From: Labrenzia sp. VG12
GTDB taxonomy: Bacteria; Pseudomonadota; Alphaproteobacteria; Rhizobiales; Stappiaceae
Length of the DNA: 64,000 nt
Reading direction: 5' to 3'
NCBI RefSeq assembly: GCF_002237595.1
Contig: NZ_CP022529.1
Location: 2,480,001-2,544,000 of the forward strand
Part shown: in pieces, positions 41,653 through 49,738 of the stretch
Layout: every line of letters starts with the position of its first letter
Numbering within the stretch: position 1 is the stretch's first letter
Position numbers and translations under genes: made by a program
The notes under the pieces: model-generated
Seen by the model: the letters and a program-made list of their open reading frames with translations, nothing else
Databases searched by the model: none
Told to the model about the DNA's origin: nothing

Positions 41653-43482
41653 CTAGCTCAGCATGCCGCGTCCATGGCCGACGGCCGACTGCATTGTCTT
41701 GACCACAACAAACGCGTCCCGCAAATGACTCCGCTCAAAATCGGAAAGCGTCGACGGTTGCAGGAAATTGTCTGGTGCCGCCCCCTGCTTGACCAGGTTG
41801 GCCTGGTGCAGCAGCCGTGTTTCGGCAATCAGATCATAGGCATCCAGAAGATCGCCCGCACCGGATTGGCTCAGCTGCCCCGTCTCGCGCGCTTCCTCCA
41901 GGCGGGCCCGCGTGTTGACCACACCGATCTGTCCGCGCAAAGCGTAGATCCTGGCAAGATCGACCACCGGCACAACGCCATTATGTTTCAGGTCCAGCGT
42001 ATTCTTGTTTTCGCCCGAGCGGATCGTTGCAAGACCCCTCAAGAGATTGAGCGGCGGCGTGTGTTTCAGCGAATTGCTGATCATGTGGGCCACGAAGATC
42101 GAATTCTCGCTGGCCGCTTTCAGCGTTTGATCCTGCAGGTTTTCAAAAAGGCTTTTGTCGCCTCCAATGGGCCTGAGATCGAACATCACCGAACTGAGCA
42201 TCTGCGCTTCCGGGTTCGGCTTTGCGATCCAGCCCTCGAAGTAACTTTTCCAGACCCGCATCGGCTGGCACCAGCGCGGGTTCGTCGCCATCATGTCACC
42301 GGGACAATAGACATAGCCGCAGGTGTTCAGCCCGTCCGTGACCAAGCGGGCAAGCTCGGCAAAATAGCCGGTCTGATCGGCTTCCGTCACGCTGTCATCC
42401 AGGAACAGACAATTGTCCTGATCGCTCACGCCGGTCTGTTCCTGCCGGCCCTGCGAACCACAGGCGAGCCAGAGATAGGGAACCGGCGGCGGTCCGAGTG
42501 TTTCCTCGGCAAGCGCCAGAAGCCGGCGGGTTGCCGTGTCCGCGATATCGGTGATCAAACGAGTCACCACTTCATGGCGGCTGCCACCGGCCACAAGCTG
42601 CACCAGCAGCTTCGGAATGCGGGCGGTCACCCTGGCAATCTCCTGCGCGCTGTCGCAGCGGGAGATCTCGCCAACCAGTTCAGCCGAACTGACCGCCTGG
42701 AACGTTGTCAGGTCGGTTTTTGTTACGATGCCGGCAAGCCGCCCGGCTTCGACAATCGGCACATGCCCGATCCGCCGCTCCATCATCAGGTGCAGCACGT
42801 CGGACCCGATCGCCGAAGGCGGCAACGTCACCGGATCGGCCGTCATGACGGCGCTGACGGGTGTTTCCGGACTGCGCCCTTCCGCCAGCACCTTTCCGGA
42901 CAGATCCCGGATCGTCACGATGCCGGTCAGGGCTGCATCGGCGCCTGTCACACAAAGTGAGGACACATGATTGTCGCGCATGACGCTGGCGGCAAACTGA
43001 ACCGTATCGTCCGGCCGGCACGTCAGCGGTGCCGACGACATCAGGGTCGCGGCGCGCGTCATGGCGAGTTCATTGCCCCGCGCCTGGTTTTTCCGGGCCC
43101 GGTCGAAGAACCGCGCGACCGCTGACTGCGAACGTATAAGGCCCTGGAAAACATCCGGCGGCAGGACCAGAAGTGTTGTGTCTTCGGTCGTCCGTGCCGA
43201 AGTCACCGCAATGCCGTCCAGCATGAGACCGCGCTCACCGAAGGAATTGCGCTGGCTCAGCTGGCTGAGGATTTCGCCATTTTCGTCGCGAACCTCGACA
43301 CCGCCTTCATGAATCAGAAACAGCCCGCGCAGCATGTCGCCGAGATCGTAGACGACAGTGCCTGCCACAAGCCGCCAGGGCTCGATCTGGCCCGACAGCA
43401 CCTCCTGATCGGTCTCCGGCAACGCATCGTAGGGATGCACTGTCTTCAGGAACTTCAGGATCTGATCAGCGGTCAGGGTCAT
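41653..43482 (-). CDS. cNMP-binding/CBS/DUF294 nucleotidyltransferase-like protein
   Basis: The 609-aa cytoplasmic regulator has a cyclic-nucleotide-binding-like domain (residues ~20-130; LGDMLRGLFLIHEGGVEVRD, FGERGLMLDGIAVTSARTTE) and paired CBS domains (~150-275). A GlnD-like nucleotidyltransferase domain follows (LWLACGSQGRQEQTGVSDQD with GS and D-x-D-like acids), then a DUF294 C-terminal helical domain. This gene commonly follows sodium:solute symporter genes and likely tunes transport or nearby enzymes. It follows the symporter gene by 105 bp containing two hairpins. Confidence 0.86.
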   Translation of the reverse strand: MTLTADQILKFLKTVHPYDALPETDQEVLSGQIEPWRLVAGTVVYDLGDMLRGLFLIHEGGVEVRDENGEILSQLSQRNSFGERGLMLDGIAVTSARTTEDTTLLVLPPDVFQGLIRSQSAVARFFDRARKNQARGNELAMTRAATLMSSAPLTCRPDDTVQFAASVMRDNHVSSLCVTGADAALTGIVTIRDLSGKVLAEGRSPETPVSAVMTADPVTLPPSAIGSDVLHLMMERRIGHVPIVEAGRLAGIVTKTDLTTFQAVSSAELVGEISRCDSAQEIARVTARIPKLLVQLVAGGSRHEVVTRLITDIADTATRRLLALAEETLGPPPVPYLWLACGSQGRQEQTGVSDQDNCLFLDDSVTEADQTGYFAELARLVTDGLNTCGYVYCPGDMMATNPRWCQPMRVWKSYFEGWIAKPNPEAQMLSSVMFDLRPIGGDKSLFENLQDQTLKAASENSIFVAHMISNSLKHTPPLNLLRGLATIRSGENKNTLDLKHNGVVPVVDLARIYALRGQIGVVNTRARLEEARETGQLSQSGAGDLLDAYDLIAETRLLHQANLVKQGAAPDNFLQPSTLSDFERSHLRDAFVVVKTMQSAVGHGRGMLS

Positions 43483-43512
43483 GAATTTGGCCTGGCTTAT
43501 GAAACCGAAAGA

Positions 43513-43578
43513 TCCTGCCCGGTGCGGACCGGGCAGGACAAGTCTGGGAGGTCGGGGGAGGTGTCAGTCTCCTCCCCC
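43513..43578 (-). promoter_or_regulatory. Two intercistronic stem-loops between symporter and DUF294 genes
   Basis: The first is TCCTGCCCGG (43513-43522) with CCGGGCAGGA (43529-43538), a perfect 10-bp stem with a 6-base loop. The second is GGGGGAGG (43554-43561) with CCTCCCCC (43571-43578). No T run follows on the minus strand. They probably attenuate or process the transcript so that the symporter is made in excess over DUF294. Confidence 0.65.
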
Positions 43579-43587
43579 GGAGCTTTG

Positions 43588-45375
43588 TCAGTGCGCCTGG
43601 GCAACACCCGCACCGCGCGGCACCCGAACGCTTTCGACCAGGTCCTTGATCTCCTGCGGAGTTTCCTTGGTCATGCCGGTCACGATATAGGCCACCACGA
43701 AGTTGACCGCCGCACCGATCGCACCAAAGGAGGTGGACTTGACCGTGCCAAGCAGCGGGTCAGCATCGGTGAAGCTGTTGGTGCCCGGGATGAAGAACCA
43801 CCCCTTGTGCAGGAAGATGTAGACCAGGGTCACGACCAGGCCTGCAAGCATGCCGGCAACCGCGCCCGTGTTGTTGATGCGGGTCGAGAAGATCCCCATC
43901 ATCAGCGCCGGGAAGATCGAGGCTGCAGCCAGTCCGAAGGCCAGAGCCACGGTTTGCGCCGCAAAGCCTGGTGGATTGAGCCCCAGATAGGTTGCCACCA
44001 CGATCGCGACCGCCATGGCAATCCGCGCGGACAGAAGTTCCTTGCGCTCCGAAATGGCCGGGTTGATCGCCCCCTTGATCAGGTCATGACTGACCGCCGA
44101 GGAAATCGCCAGCAGCAAGCCGGCCGCCGTTGACAGAGCCGCAGCAAGACCGCCGGCCGCCACCAGACCAATCACCCAGCTGGGCAGGTTGGCGATTTCC
44201 GGGTTTGCCAGAACCAGGATGTCCCGGTTGAACTTGGTCAGCTCGTTACCGACCCAGCCCTTTTCCTCGGCAAGCGCCTGCATCTCGGCATTCTTGTCGT
44301 TGTAGTACTGGATCTTGCCGTCACCATTCTTGTCTTCCCAGTCGAGAAGACCGGTTTTCTGCCAGGTGTCCATCCAGTCATACTTGGGATCGTCTGCAAT
44401 CTGCTCCACGGCAACCGCACCGCCATTGATGCCGCCATTCGGCCACATCATCTCGGTGATGTTGAGCCGCGCCATGGCGCCGACGGCCGGGGCCGTGATG
44501 TAAAGCAGCGCGATGAAGACCAGCGCCCAGCCGGCGGACCAGCGAGCGTCGGACACTTTCGGCACCGTGAAGAAGCGCATGATCACATGCGGCAGACCAG
44601 CCGTACCGATCATCAGCGACAGGGTGAACAGCACCATGTTGAAGGTGTCGGAGTGGTGGGATGTATAGGAGTTGAACCCGAGCTCGGTCACCACCTGGTC
44701 CAGCTTGGTCAAAAGCGGCACACCGGAGGCAACGTCGTCGCCGAAGAGGCCGAGACCCGGGATCGGGTTGCCGGTCAGCTGCAGCGAGATGAAGATCGCC
44801 GGAATGGTGTAGGCCGTGATCAGAACCACATACTGCGCCACCTGCGTATAGGTCACGCCCTTCATGCCGCCGAACACCGCATAGGCGAAGACGACACAGG
44901 CCCCGATCAGCAGACCGGTCGTGTTGTCCACTTCTAGGAAGCGGCCGAAGGCCACGCCAACGCCGGTCATCTGGCCGATGACGTACGTCGTCGAGGCGAC
45001 GATCAGACACACAACGGCAACGATGCGGGCGGTCTGGCTGTAGAACCGGTCTCCAATGAATTCGGACACGGTGAACTTGCCGAACTTGCGCAGATAAGGC
45101 GCAAGCAGCAGCGCCAGCAGCACATAACCGCCGGTCCAGCCCATCAGGAAGGTGGAATTGTCATAACCGGTGAAGGCAATCAGGCCGGCCATGGAAATGA
45201 AGGAAGCCGCTGACATCCAGTCGGCGGCGGTTGCCATACCGTTGGTGACCGGGTGAACCCCGCGGCCGGCAGCGTAGAATTCGGACGTGGACCCGGCCCG
45301 GGCCCAGATCGCGATGCCGATATAGAGAGCGAAGGAGCCCCCCACAAACAGCAGGTTAATCGTAAACTGATCCAT
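43588..45375 (-). CDS. Sodium:solute symporter (ActP-like acetate family)
   Basis: The 595-aa membrane transporter has about 13 spans of the SSS family: FALYIGIAIWARAGSTSEFY, the signature NGMATAADWMSAASFISMAG, TQVAQYVVLITAYTIPAIF, and AAALSTAAGLLLAISSAVSHD near span 9. An extra hydrophilic insert (residues ~320-390, TWQKTGLLDWEDKNGDGK) is typical of the DUF4212-associated VC_2705-like subfamily. It probably takes up acetate or other short carboxylates with Na+. It lies 14 bp after the DUF4212 gene. Confidence 0.88.
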   Translation of the reverse strand: MDQFTINLLFVGGSFALYIGIAIWARAGSTSEFYAAGRGVHPVTNGMATAADWMSAASFISMAGLIAFTGYDNSTFLMGWTGGYVLLALLLAPYLRKFGKFTVSEFIGDRFYSQTARIVAVVCLIVASTTYVIGQMTGVGVAFGRFLEVDNTTGLLIGACVVFAYAVFGGMKGVTYTQVAQYVVLITAYTIPAIFISLQLTGNPIPGLGLFGDDVASGVPLLTKLDQVVTELGFNSYTSHHSDTFNMVLFTLSLMIGTAGLPHVIMRFFTVPKVSDARWSAGWALVFIALLYITAPAVGAMARLNITEMMWPNGGINGGAVAVEQIADDPKYDWMDTWQKTGLLDWEDKNGDGKIQYYNDKNAEMQALAEEKGWVGNELTKFNRDILVLANPEIANLPSWVIGLVAAGGLAAALSTAAGLLLAISSAVSHDLIKGAINPAISERKELLSARIAMAVAIVVATYLGLNPPGFAAQTVALAFGLAAASIFPALMMGIFSTRINNTGAVAGMLAGLVVTLVYIFLHKGWFFIPGTNSFTDADPLLGTVKSTSFGAIGAAVNFVVAYIVTGMTKETPQEIKDLVESVRVPRGAGVAQAH

Positions 45376-45389
45376 CGTTTCAGGCCCCC

Positions 45390-45650
45390 TCAGTCCTCGT
45401 CCACGCCATGTTCCCGGTCAACCCGGTTCATCCAGAAGGCGTAGAAGAAAATGATCGCCAGGAAGACCAGGATGGAGCCCTGCTGCGCGAACCAGAACCC
45501 CAGGTCCGTGCCACCGACAGCGATGCCGCTCAACATCGGGCGCAGCAGGATGCCGAACCCGAACGAGACCAGCGCCCAGATGACGAGGCTGATCGAAATG
45601 ATGCGCATATTGGCCGACCAATATGCATTGTTGGATGGTTTTTCGGACAT
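45390..45650 (-). CDS. DUF4212 small symporter subunit
   Basis: The 86-aa membrane protein has two spans (ISISLVIWALVSFGFGILL and ILVFLAIIFFYAFWMNRVDR) and the conserved start NAYWSANMRII. DUF4212 proteins are always found just before this class of sodium:solute symporter and are thought to be a subunit. GGAG lies five bases before ATG 45650. It is the first gene of the operon, directly downstream of a CRP-like palindrome. Confidence 0.88.
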   Translation of the reverse strand: MSEKPSNNAYWSANMRIISISLVIWALVSFGFGILLRPMLSGIAVGGTDLGFWFAQQGSILVFLAIIFFYAFWMNRVDREHGVDED

Positions 45651-45688
45651 GCAGTCTCCTCCGCCCTAACCCGTTACCTCCAGTCAGG

Positions 45689-45704
45689 CGTGACTCTGCT
45701 CACG
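45689..45704. promoter_or_regulatory. CRP-like palindrome upstream of DUF4212-symporter operon
   Basis: CGTGA-CTCTGC-TCACG is a perfect inverted repeat with the GTGA-N6-TCAC core recognised by CRP. It lies 39 bp before the DUF4212 ATG. In enterobacteria cAMP-CRP controls acs-actP, so a similar carbon-control role is plausible. The short distance may mean overlap with the promoter. Confidence 0.55.
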
Positions 45705-45756
45705 ACCTGATTGCTGCAACGCAGTGTAGTACCAGCGTCACCGCTGCATTCAAGAC

Positions 45757-45796
45757 TACTTAGGTAGGCACTACTTCCGTATAGCAATACTTAGGT
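45757..45796. promoter_or_regulatory. Two TACTTAGGT direct repeats spaced by three helical turns
   Basis: TACTTAGGT occurs at 45757-45765 and 45788-45796, start-to-start 31 bp. The first copy lies within a near palindrome CTAC-TTAG-GTAG (45756-45767). Same-face spacing suggests cooperative binding of a response regulator or LuxR-type activator upstream of the symporter promoter. Confidence 0.5.
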
Positions 45797-46054
45797 CTAT
45801 AAACACTTCGAACAATTGGTAGGTATTTACCCTGATACAATAAATCAAAAATAAAAGAATGAATTTCGCAACGAAAAACAAAGTAAAAAACTTGAGCTAC
45901 AAAGCCAAGCCCAAATTTCGTACCGAAACTTAGAGGCAGCTTGCCATTATGACGCAAGTTTCGATGCAATTAACTGAAAACAACACTGCAATCAAAGCCT
46001 GTAAAATCAGAAAATCCAACCAGTTGCACGGCAAGACCGCTGGAAGGCAGATGC

Positions 46055-46084
46055 AAAAACGCAGCCGTCGAGACGACGACTGCG
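46055..46084 (-). terminator. Rho-independent terminator of the CBS gene
   Basis: Read on the minus strand, CGCAGTCGTC pairs fully (one G-T) with GACGGCTGCG around a 5-base loop, followed by TTTTTG. It lies 53 bp past the CBS-domain stop. A second 7-bp inverted repeat (ACCGGGC/GCCCGGT, 46094-46116) lies between the two. Confidence 0.7.
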
Positions 46085-46136
46085 CACCTGAACACCGGGC
46101 TTCGCAGCTGCCCGGTCAGCTGGATAGCCTTCGTGG

Positions 46137-46658
46137 TCAACCGACGATCAGCTGTTTCAGCTGAAGCGCTTCGTATTCGAGTTCGGTCAGCCGATAGTTG
46201 ACCACGTCACCAATCGTGATGATGCCCACCAGCACTCCATCGTCGACGACCGGCATATGCCGGAAACGGCCGGCGGTCATTTTGCGCAACACGGAAATCA
46301 GGGCATCGTCCGGCTGGCAGACCTCGACGGTCTTGGTCATGATGTCCTCGACCTGTTGCGGCAAGGTCTGGCCTGGCGTCTCCGCCAGCCTGCGCACGAT
46401 GTCGCGCTCCGACAGGATGCCCTGCAACTTGCCCTCCGAATCCTTCACCACAACCGCGCCGATCTTCTTGTCGCGAAGCATCACCACGGCCTCGTGCAGC
46501 GTGTTCTGCGGCCGCAGGGAAAAGACGTCGGATCCCTTCTTTTCAAGAATTTTCCGAACGGTCGCCGTCTCGTGGGTGAGATTCGACTCTGTTGTCTGGC
46601 TATGCGTCGTAGCCTGCATCTTGTCTTTCCGGCTGGGGGCCTGATAAGAGCTTGGCAT
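46137..46658 (-). CDS. CBS domain-containing protein
   Basis: The 173-aa protein carries a CBS pair: DVFSLRPQNTLHEAVVMLRD with GILSERDIVRRLAETPG, and VEVCQPDDALISVLRKMTAG with FRHMPVVDDGVLVGIITIGD. This stand-alone type binds adenine nucleotides or NAD in other bacteria, and the partner is unknown. The ATG at 46658 has AAGGAG eight bases upstream. It is divergent from a small membrane protein gene. Confidence 0.87.
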   Translation of the reverse strand: MPSSYQAPSRKDKMQATTHSQTTESNLTHETATVRKILEKKGSDVFSLRPQNTLHEAVVMLRDKKIGAVVVKDSEGKLQGILSERDIVRRLAETPGQTLPQQVEDIMTKTVEVCQPDDALISVLRKMTAGRFRHMPVVDDGVLVGIITIGDVVNYRLTELEYEALQLKQLIVG

Positions 46659-46742
46659 GTAAATGGCTCCTTGCTGACTGTTCGCCACTGGCGGGCAAGG
46701 ACCAGCTTAACCGAAACATGTCGGCCTAAGGAACTCTCCAAA

Positions 46743-46925
46743 TTGGCAGATTTTTTTCTGACGCCCCTGACCGCGACGATCTTCTTCGTGCTCGCCTGTC
46801 TGGCGGGCTATCAGTATCGCCGCGTCTGGGTGAAAGAGGGACCGCGCTGGAAGCTCTGGCTGTTTGGCGTGATTGCAGCACTCTGCCTGGGCATCGTGGC
46901 GTTCATACCGGTGTCCGCGACCTGA
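46743..46925 (+). CDS. Small two-span membrane protein (60 aa)
   Basis: It starts at TTG 46743 with AAGGA nine bases upstream. It encodes FFLTPLTATIFFVLACLAGY, then a basic loop (RRVWVKEGPRWK) and a second span (LWLFGVIAALCLGIVAFIPV). The family is not recognised. It ends 2 bp before the convergent nqrM gene. The longer frame to 46257 is only the reverse of the CBS gene. Confidence 0.55.
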   Translation: MADFFLTPLTATIFFVLACLAGYQYRRVWVKEGPRWKLWLFGVIAALCLGIVAFIPVSAT

Positions 46926-46927
46926 TT

Positions 46928-47167
46928 TCAGGCTTCTTTGGCTTCCATTTCAGCAAGCATTTTGCGGGCTCGGGGACACTGGAGCCGGTCGCGCAGCGGG
47001 CTGTTCGGATCGATCTCCTTGCTGCAGACCACACAGTGATCCGCATCGGAAATCGCGTTCAGACCGCCGCAGCTGCCCTTGATCGTCCTGCCTGAAAACA
47101 TCACGCCAACTGCCATCCCGACGATGACGGTCAACAAGAGGGCAAAGGCAAGGACAAAGGTCGCCAC
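46928..47167 (-). CDS. nqrM: Na+-NQR maturation protein NqrM
   Basis: The 79-aa membrane protein has one N-terminal span (LAFALLLTVIVGMAVGVMFS) and a Cys-rich tail, GSCGGLN and HCVVCSKE. These are the conserved Cys thought to deliver iron for the Fe centre between NqrD and NqrE. It starts with GTG (GGGAG upstream). It follows apbE by 18 bp and is divergent from nqrA-F, so the assembly factors form their own operon. Confidence 0.88.
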   Translation of the reverse strand: MATFVLAFALLLTVIVGMAVGVMFSGRTIKGSCGGLNAISDADHCVVCSKEIDPNSPLRDRLQCPRARKMLAEMEAKEA

Positions 47168-47185
47168 GTCAGTTTGCTCCCGTGA

Positions 47186-48223
47186 TCAGGCCTGCAGCTC
47201 CTGGAAGCGGCGGCTGGAAATCGAGGCAAACGTCTTGTCGCCCGCTTCTTCGCTGCGATCAATGAACAAAACCGCGAGGTCCTGCTGATCGGCGATCTCA
47301 AGACCGCGTTCCGTGCCGAGAACGAGCAGCGCCGTTGCCCAGGCATCGGCCAGCATCGTGTTTTCTGCAAGCACGGTGACAGACGCGGTCTTGTGCGTGA
47401 TCGGCTGGCCGGTCCTGGCGTCGATAATGTGCGAGAAACGCTTGCCGTCCCTCTCGAAATAGTTCCGGTAGTCGCCGGACGTCGCCATGCCGAGATTGCT
47501 CACGCTTGCGACCTGGTAAGCCTGACGGGTATGTGCATCCGGCGTTTCGATGCCGATCTGCCAGTTCATGCCGTCGGCATTGCGGCCGGACACATAGATG
47601 TCGCCACCGATTTCCACCATGAAATCGGACAGGCCGAACTCCCTGGCCACCTTGGCCATCTGGTCGACACCGAAACCTTTGCCGATGGAGGGCAAGTAGA
47701 TTTCCGCGTCTGGATGGCTCTTGCGGATCTGGGAACCGCTGACCTGAAGACCATGGGTCTGACCGGCGACGTCCCGCGCTGCTGCAAGCACAGCCGCATC
47801 AGGGGTGGCACCATGCGCGCTGCCCTTCGCGCCGAAGCCCCAGGCCTCGATCACCGGGCCGAGCGTGATGTCGAACTGACCGTCACTGGCCGCATTGACG
47901 TCCCGGGCTGCACTGACCACGCGGGCCAGGCTTTCCGAAACGGTCATCGGATCGGTTGATTTGAACGCGTTGAACCGCGACACTTCGGACGTTGCGTCCC
48001 AGTTCGACATTTGCGCGTTGACGTCGGCAAGGCTCTTTTCGAGCGCCGTTTTCAAGGCCGCCTTGTCGACAGAGCGGTCATGGTCAAGGCCGGTAACGGA
48101 ATAGCTGGTCCCCATTGTGGAGCCGGAAAGCTCGACAAGTTCCGAACCGCCCTTACAGGCGGCAAGGGTCGTCAGCGACATCAGAATGAAGCTGCGCCGG
48201 GAGAAAACGATGTTAGTAGCCAC
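47186..48223 (-). CDS. apbE: FAD:protein FMN transferase ApbE (lipoprotein)
   Basis: The 345-aa enzyme attaches FMN to Thr residues of NqrB and NqrC. It has a twin-Arg-like start (SRRSFILMSLTTLAAC) with a lipobox Cys. The ApbE core follows: ELSGSTMGTSYSV, LADVNAQMSNW, GQFDITLGPVIEAWGFGA, SIGKGFGVDQMA, FMVEIGGDIYVSG, HIIDARTGQPI and ADAWATALLVLG. GTG 48223 has GGAG upstream. Gene order with nqrM supports the NQR role. It acts in the periplasm. Confidence 0.9.
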   Translation of the reverse strand: MATNIVFSRRSFILMSLTTLAACKGGSELVELSGSTMGTSYSVTGLDHDRSVDKAALKTALEKSLADVNAQMSNWDATSEVSRFNAFKSTDPMTVSESLARVVSAARDVNAASDGQFDITLGPVIEAWGFGAKGSAHGATPDAAVLAAARDVAGQTHGLQVSGSQIRKSHPDAEIYLPSIGKGFGVDQMAKVAREFGLSDFMVEIGGDIYVSGRNADGMNWQIGIETPDAHTRQAYQVASVSNLGMATSGDYRNYFERDGKRFSHIIDARTGQPITHKTASVTVLAENTMLADAWATALLVLGTERGLEIADQQDLAVLFIDRSEEAGDKTFASISSRRFQELQA

Positions 48224-48391
48224 GGTACCGTCTCCGATAGATCCTGAGCGACATGGGTCGCGTCCATGGCGCTTTTCATTTGTTTCGAGAGGCAATTCAA
48301 CAAAAAAATTTCCCTAACCGGCATAATAGTGCTTTTTACGGGAGCAAAAACGTAGCATATGGCGGGCTGTCGAATTCTGGAGGCCAGATGC

Positions 48392-49735
48392 GTGCAAAGC
48401 TTTAAGCTCAAAAAGGGTCTTGATCTGCCTGTGCTGGGGGCACCTGTTCAAGAGATCAGTGGCGAATATGAGCCCGGAACCGCAGCAGTTCTGGCGGAGG
48501 ACTATGTCGGTCTGAAGCCGAGACTGGTGGTACAGGAAGGTGATGTGGTCGGTGTCGGCGCTCCGGTGTTTTTCCACAAGGACACACCGGACGTCATGGT
48601 CACGTCCCCTGTCTCGGGCCGTGTGAAGGCCGTCAATCGCGGCGCCCGGCGCGTCCTGATCAGCGTCGAGATCGAAGTGGACTCCGACGCAGCCGAGCCC
48701 GTGGATTTCTCCGGCGTCGGCGACGCGACGACCCCTGAAGGTCTGACCGAACGCCTGTGCGCCTCCGGCCTGTGGACCTCGTTCCGGACCCGTCCCTATT
48801 CCAAGGTTCCCGATCCATCCACGAAACCGGCAGCAATCTTTGTCACGGCAACGGACACCGAGCCGCTGACGGCCGACCCGGCCGTGATCATCGCAGATGC
48901 CGGTGCCGCCTTTGAAAAGGGGCTTGAAGCCGTTGCATCGCTGAGCGCGGGCAAGACCTATCTCTGTGTCGCCTCCGGCGCCTCCATTCCCGGACGCGAC
49001 GTTGCAGGCGTCGAAACAGCCGAGTTTTCCGGACCGCATCCGGCCGGCCTTGCCGGCACGCACATCCATTTTCTGGACGTACCAACCTCCGAAAAGACTG
49101 TCTGGACCATTGGCTACCAGGATGTCATTGCCATCGGCCGCCTGCTTGAGACCGGTCGTTTCGACCCGAGCCGGATCATCGCCCTGTGCGGACCGATGTG
49201 CCAAAATCCGCGCCTCGTCAGAACCATCCTCGGCACGTCCATGGAAGAGATTTCCGAAGGACAATTGTCAAGTGACGCGCCGGTTCGCCTGATTTCCGGC
49301 TCGATCCTGAGCGGCCGACTGGGCGAAGGCCCGAGCGCCTATCTCGGACGGTATGCCCGTCAGATCACCCTGATCGAGGAAGATCACAAGCAGATCCCGC
49401 TGGGCTGGATCCGGCCGATGCCGTCCAAGTTCGCGTTCCAGCCGGTGCTTGGTTCCGCGTTCTCCAAGAAGCTTTATGCGCTGACGTCGAACCTCAATGG
49501 CGGCCGGCGCGCCATGGTCCCGCTCGGGACCTTCGAAGAGCTGATGCCCCAGGATTATCTGCCGACGCAGCTCCTGCGCGCGCTTCTGGTGATGGACACC
49601 GACCAGGCCCAGGCCCTCGGTGCCCTGGAACTGGACGAAGAGGATCTGGGACTGGTCGGATTTGCCTGTCCTGCAAAGTATGAATACGGCATTGCGCTGC
49701 GCGACTGCCTCACCAAAATTGAGAAGGAGGGCTGA
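48392..49735 (+). CDS. nqrA: Na+-translocating NADH:quinone reductase subunit A
   Basis: The 447-aa peripheral subunit starts KLKKGLDLPVLGAPVQEI, the conserved NqrA N-terminus, and carries RLVVQEGDVVGVGAPVFFHK and the C-terminal PAKYEYGIALRDCLTKIEKE. It contributes to the quinone site of the complex. GTG 48392 has GGAGG seven bases upstream; the longer frame from 48359 contains no family sequence. It begins the nqrABCDEF operon, divergent from apbE. Confidence 0.93.
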   Translation: MQSFKLKKGLDLPVLGAPVQEISGEYEPGTAAVLAEDYVGLKPRLVVQEGDVVGVGAPVFFHKDTPDVMVTSPVSGRVKAVNRGARRVLISVEIEVDSDAAEPVDFSGVGDATTPEGLTERLCASGLWTSFRTRPYSKVPDPSTKPAAIFVTATDTEPLTADPAVIIADAGAAFEKGLEAVASLSAGKTYLCVASGASIPGRDVAGVETAEFSGPHPAGLAGTHIHFLDVPTSEKTVWTIGYQDVIAIGRLLETGRFDPSRIIALCGPMCQNPRLVRTILGTSMEEISEGQLSSDAPVRLISGSILSGRLGEGPSAYLGRYARQITLIEEDHKQIPLGWIRPMPSKFAFQPVLGSAFSKKLYALTSNLNGGRRAMVPLGTFEELMPQDYLPTQLLRALLVMDTDQAQALGALELDEEDLGLVGFACPAKYEYGIALRDCLTKIEKEG

Positions 49736-49738
49736 TCC

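Larger units (their letters stand above)
45651..46136. other. AT-rich regulatory region of the symporter operon
   Basis: This 486-bp gap has no supported gene and is clearly AT-richer from 45750 to 46020. It contains the CRP-like site (45689-45704), two direct repeats TACTTAGGT at 45757-45765 and 45788-45796 (31 bp apart), and the CBS gene terminator (46055-46084). It thus serves as promoter region for the leftward symporter operon. Confidence 0.6.
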
